The notes beneath the pieces were generated by a model. The model saw nothing but the letters and a program-made list of their open reading frames with translations. It was not told the origin of the DNA and did no database searches. A program made the translations under genes and the position numbers. DNA of 6,037 bases from an uncultured Ruminococcus sp. GTDB taxonomy: Bacteria > Bacillota > Clostridia > Oscillospirales > Acutalibacteraceae. Below are positions 3,390-6,037 of this stretch, piece by piece (within the stretch, counting starts at the first letter, position 1; every line of letters begins with the position of its first letter). The DNA lies in contig CADCON010000192.1 of the NCBI GenBank assembly GCA_902803035.1, positions 1 to 6,037 of the forward strand. Direction: 5' to 3'.

Positions 3390-5738
3390 ATGACATTAAA
3401 AGAACTGAAGCCCGGACAGCACTGCATCATTGAAAAGGTCGGCGGCTCCGGCGCGCTTCGCCAGCATTTTCTGGACATGGGCGTCATTCCCGGCGCGGAG
3501 GTTACGGTGATCCAATTCGCGCCGATGGGCGACCCTGTGGAATTGCGTATTCACGGGTACGAACTGACCCTGCGGCTCGACGACGCGGATAAAATCGACG
3601 TTCTTCCGGCCGATGAGAACGCGGGACGGAAAACGACGGCGAAAAAGAAAAAGAAAATCGAGCACCCCGGACTCGGCGAGGAAGGCAGGTTCCACCCCAA
3701 AGGCAGCGGCGACCCGCTGCCGCCCGGCACGACGCTGACATTCGCGCTGGTCGGCAATCAGAACAGCGGCAAGACCACGCTCTTCAATCAGCTCACCGGC
3801 GCGAATCAGCACGTCGGCAATTTCCCCGGCGTCACGGTTGACCGCAAGGACGGCGCGATCCGCGGGCATGAGGACACGCTCATCACCGATCTTCCGGGCA
3901 TTTATTCCATGTCGCCCTATACAGGGGAAGAGCTTGTTTCGCGGGATTTCGTCCTGAAGGAAAAACCCCGCGGCATCATCAATATCGTGGACGCGACCAA
4001 CATTGAGCGCAATCTCTACCTGACCATGCAGCTGCTTGAGATGGACGTTCCGATGGTCGTCGCGCTCAATATGATGGACGAAATGACGGGAAACGGCGGC
4101 ACGGTGGACATCAACGCCATGGAAGCCATGCTCGGCGTACCGGTGGTTCCCATATCCGCCGCGAAGAACGAGGGCGTGGACGAGCTTGTCAGACACGCCC
4201 TTCACGTAGCCAGATATCAGGAAAGACCGCTGAAGCAGGATTTCTGCGACTCGTCCCACAGCGGCGGGGCGGTACACCGCGCGCTCCACGCGGTCATCCA
4301 CATGACCGAGGACCACGCCGCCCGAAGCGGGCTGCCCGTGAGATTCGCCGCCGGCAAGCTGATCGAGGGGGACGAACTGATCATGAATCAGCTCGCGCTC
4401 GACCAGAACGAAAAGGAAACGCTCGGCCATATTGTGGTGCAGATGGAAAAGGAACGCGGACTCGACCGCAGCGCGGCAATGGCCGATATGCGGTTTGCCT
4501 ATATCATGAAGGTCTGCGACCGCTGCGTCATCAAGCCGCAGGAAAGCCGCGAGCATATCCGCAGCCGGAAGATCGACCGGATTCTGACCGGCAGATACAC
4601 GGCTATTCCCATGTTCATCGCCATCATGGGACTGGTATTTTACCTCACCTTCAATGTCATCGGCGCGTGGCTTCAGTCGCTTCTGGAAGGGGGCATTGAC
4701 CTGCTCAAGGGCCTGACCGTTTCGGCTATGGAAGCGGGGAATGTCAACGGCGTCATACGAAGTCTGGTGGTGGACGGCCTGTTTGAAGGCGTGGGCAGCG
4801 TGCTGAGCTTCCTGCCCATCATCGTGACCATGTTCTTCTTCCTGTCGCTTCTGGAGGACAGCGGATACATCGCCCGCGTGGCGTTCTTCACGGACAAGCT
4901 GCTGAGAAAAATCGGTCTTTCGGGCAGAAGCATCGTCCCGCTGCTGATCGGCTTCGGCTGCACTGTGCCGGCGGTCATGTCCACCCGCACGCTTCCCAGC
5001 GAACGCGACCGTAAAATGACCATTCTGCTCACGCCCTTCATGAGCTGCACGGCCAAGCTGCCGATCTATGCCTTCTTCGTCAGCTCCTTCTTCCCGCATT
5101 ACGGCGGGGCAGTCATGACGCTGCTCTATGTGACCGGAATCATTGCGGGCATTCTTGTCTCGCTTCTCTTCAAGAAGACCCTGTTCAAGGGGGAAGCCGT
5201 GCCGTTTGTGATGGAGCTGCCCAATTACCGGCTGCCCAGTCCGCGGAATGTCGTTCAGCTTCTCTGGGAAAAGGCGAAGGACTTCCTGCAAAGGGCATTC
5301 TCCGTCATTCTGATTGCCACCATCGTGGTGTGGTTCCTGCAAAGCTTCGATTTCCGCCTGAATCCCGTGACCGATTCCCACGGCAGCATTCTGGCGGGTA
5401 TTTCGGGACTGCTCACGCCGGTCTTCATTCCCCTCGGTCTGGGTGACTGGCGGATTGTCACCTCCCTCATCAGCGGATTCATGGCAAAGGAAAGCGTCGT
5501 TTCCGTACTCGAAGTGCTGTTCGGCGCGGAAGGAGGAATTGCCGCCGCCATCAGCCCGTCGGCAGCGGCTTCTCTGCTGGTATTCTGCCTGCTCTATACG
5601 CCATGCGTGGCGGCCATCGCGTCCATCAAGCGCGAATTGGGCGCAAAATGGGCGGTTTCGGTCGTGATCTGGCAGTGCTTTGTCGCGTGGATCGCCGCGC
5701 TGCTGGTCAGGCTGCTCTGCATGGCATTCGGGCTGTAA
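3390..5738 (+). CDS. feoB: Ferrous iron transport protein, FeoA-FeoB fusion
   Basis: A 782-aa GTP-dependent Fe(II) importer of the cytoplasmic membrane. Residues 1-73 are a FeoA (SH3-like) domain. Residues 74-115 are a charged linker with a run of five Lys (85-89). The FeoB G domain has G1 GNQNSGKT (122-129), G2 T149, G3 DLPG (167-170), G4 NMMD (227-230) and G5 ISA (255-257). A helical GDI-like region follows to about 395. The membrane part (about 403-780) has roughly ten hydrophobic segments and two Gate motifs, GFGCTVPA (C524) and MSCTAKLPIY (C553). FeoA is usually a separate small protein; fusion ties it in 1:1 ratio to FeoB. All G motifs are intact, so it should be functional. The ATG at 3390 has AAGGTGA (3378-3384) 5 nt upstream. 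The frame is open to a TTG at 3357, which lacks an SD. No feoC follows. A consensus promoter with an overlapping palindrome precedes it, suggesting iron-responsive repression. Confidence 0.97.
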   Translation: MTLKELKPGQHCIIEKVGGSGALRQHFLDMGVIPGAEVTVIQFAPMGDPVELRIHGYELTLRLDDADKIDVLPADENAGRKTTAKKKKKIEHPGLGEEGRFHPKGSGDPLPPGTTLTFALVGNQNSGKTTLFNQLTGANQHVGNFPGVTVDRKDGAIRGHEDTLITDLPGIYSMSPYTGEELVSRDFVLKEKPRGIINIVDATNIERNLYLTMQLLEMDVPMVVALNMMDEMTGNGGTVDINAMEAMLGVPVVPISAAKNEGVDELVRHALHVARYQERPLKQDFCDSSHSGGAVHRALHAVIHMTEDHAARSGLPVRFAAGKLIEGDELIMNQLALDQNEKETLGHIVVQMEKERGLDRSAAMADMRFAYIMKVCDRCVIKPQESREHIRSRKIDRILTGRYTAIPMFIAIMGLVFYLTFNVIGAWLQSLLEGGIDLLKGLTVSAMEAGNVNGVIRSLVVDGLFEGVGSVLSFLPIIVTMFFFLSLLEDSGYIARVAFFTDKLLRKIGLSGRSIVPLLIGFGCTVPAVMSTRTLPSERDRKMTILLTPFMSCTAKLPIYAFFVSSFFPHYGGAVMTLLYVTGIIAGILVSLLFKKTLFKGEAVPFVMELPNYRLPSPRNVVQLLWEKAKDFLQRAFSVILIATIVVWFLQSFDFRLNPVTDSHGSILAGISGLLTPVFIPLGLGDWRIVTSLISGFMAKESVVSVLEVLFGAEGGIAAAISPSAAASLLVFCLLYTPCVAAIASIKRELGAKWAVSVVIWQCFVAWIAALLVRLLCMAFGL

Positions 5739-5746
5739 GAGCCGTC

Positions 5747-5769
5747 TGGCGGGACCTTCTTCCCTGCCA
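5747..5769 (+). terminator. Hairpin after feoAB, weak terminator or read-through element
   Basis: TGGCGGGA (5747-5754) pairs with TCCCTGCCA (5761-5769) with one bulged T and a 6-nt loop, beginning 8 nt after the feoAB stop. No T-tract follows, so it may only partly terminate, or may stabilise the feo mRNA end while letting some transcription continue into the MATE gene. Confidence 0.35.
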
Positions 5770-5781
5770 TATGACGTCATA
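5770..5781. promoter_or_regulatory. 12-bp perfect palindrome upstream of the MATE gene (candidate operator)
   Basis: TATGACGTCATA is its own reverse complement, directly follows the hairpin and lies 42 bp before the MATE start. I see no convincing -35/-10 pair in 5739-5823, so if it is an operator the promoter is non-canonical or inside feoAB. MarR-, TetR- and similar families often bind short palindromes near efflux genes; no regulator gene is in view. Confidence 0.35.
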
Positions 5782-5823
5782 CGAAATGAACATCACGGAA
5801 CAAACAAAAGAGGCACAAAGAGA

Positions 5824-6037
5824 ATGATGAAAGCAAACGCATCGGAAAAAGCGGAAAAGCAATTCCGGAAAATGACACAGACGCCGGTCACCCGGCTGAT
5901 TCTGACCCTGTCTGTGCCGACTGTCATCAGTATGCTGGTCAGCAATATCTACAACATCGCCGATACCTATTTCGTCAGCAGCATCAGCACCAGCGCGAGC
6001 GGCGCGGTGGGCATCGTCTTTGCGCTGATGGCGATCA
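5824..6037 (+). CDS. MATE-family multidrug/metabolite efflux transporter, N-terminal fragment
   Basis: The first 71 codons of a gene that continues past the right edge; the family is usually about 450 aa with 12 membrane helices. The visible part has a charged cytoplasmic N-terminus (1-22), then PVTRLILTLSVPTVISMLVSN-type helix 1 (about 24-41) followed by NIYNIADTYFVS and GAVGIVFALMAI. This is the typical MATE (MatE, NorM/DinF-like) start, including the conserved Asp in the IADTYF stretch. Members export cationic drugs or metabolites using Na+ or H+ gradients; the substrate cannot be told from this fragment. Two tandem ATGs (5824, 5827) are possible starts; AGAGG about 10 nt upstream of the first favours 5824. 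It lies 85 nt after feoAB in the same direction, and may be partly co-transcribed with it. Confidence 0.92.
   Translation, partial: MMKANASEKAEKQFRKMTQTPVTRLILTLSVPTVISMLVSNIYNIADTYFVSSISTSASGAVGIVFALMAI

Noticed and set aside
3296..3433. A 45-codon ORF in the feo leader with three Cys, overlapping the feoAB start in another frame
   Set aside because: No ribosome-binding site, the ATG is only about 8 nt after the predicted transcript start, and the codons overlapping feoAB are explained by that gene.
3396..5780. A 794-codon open frame on the minus strand, antisense to feoAB
   Set aside because: Low-complexity composition rich in His, Arg, Gln, Asp and Gly, with no domain; it is the mirror of a GC-rich gene whose sense strand encodes a full FeoA-FeoB protein with all G motifs and an SD.

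Overview
The window looks like a chromosomal segment of a low-to-moderate GC Bacillota, most likely a Clostridia gut-type lineage (Oscillospiraceae-like). This rests on the strong SD sequences, sigma-A type promoters with 17-bp spacers, a CCA-encoding tRNA-Leu, an EstA-like esterase, and a FeoA-FeoB fusion of a kind I associate with Clostridia. Genus cannot be assigned from this sequence alone.

Left part (1-2302, all minus strand): the first 20 codons of rarA (replication-associated AAA+ ATPase) run off the left edge. Upstream of it, in the same direction and 32 nt away, is a polytopic membrane protein of unknown function. Next comes an intergenic block with GC-rich hairpins and an array of five 7-bp repeats. 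Then comes an EstA/esterase-D type alpha/beta hydrolase whose nucleophile position reads Ala instead of Ser.

Middle (2303-3389): a divergent promoter region holds two near-consensus promoters, one driving the esterase leftwards and one driving tRNA-Leu(UAG) rightwards. The 3' end of the tRNA abuts a repeat block made of interlocked inverted repeats (A-B-A'-B') and two further five-heptad arrays. This leads into a stand-alone four-helix-bundle gene of the 23S-rRNA-intervening-sequence protein family. The gene is followed by a large stem-loop, a possible terminator, and a perfect consensus promoter (TTGACA-17-TATAAT) whose -10 box lies inside a 14-bp perfect palindrome.

Right part (3390-6037, plus strand): a 782-aa FeoA-FeoB fusion (ferrous iron import), then a hairpin and a 12-bp palindrome, then the first 71 codons of a MATE-family efflux transporter cut by the right edge.

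There is no CRISPR array, rRNA, transposase or phage gene in view. The most unusual content is (1) the dispersed heptad-array/hairpin element, present at two loci and linked to the four-helix-bundle gene and the tRNA 3' end, (2) the probable pseudo-esterase, and (3) the palindrome overlapping the feo promoter.
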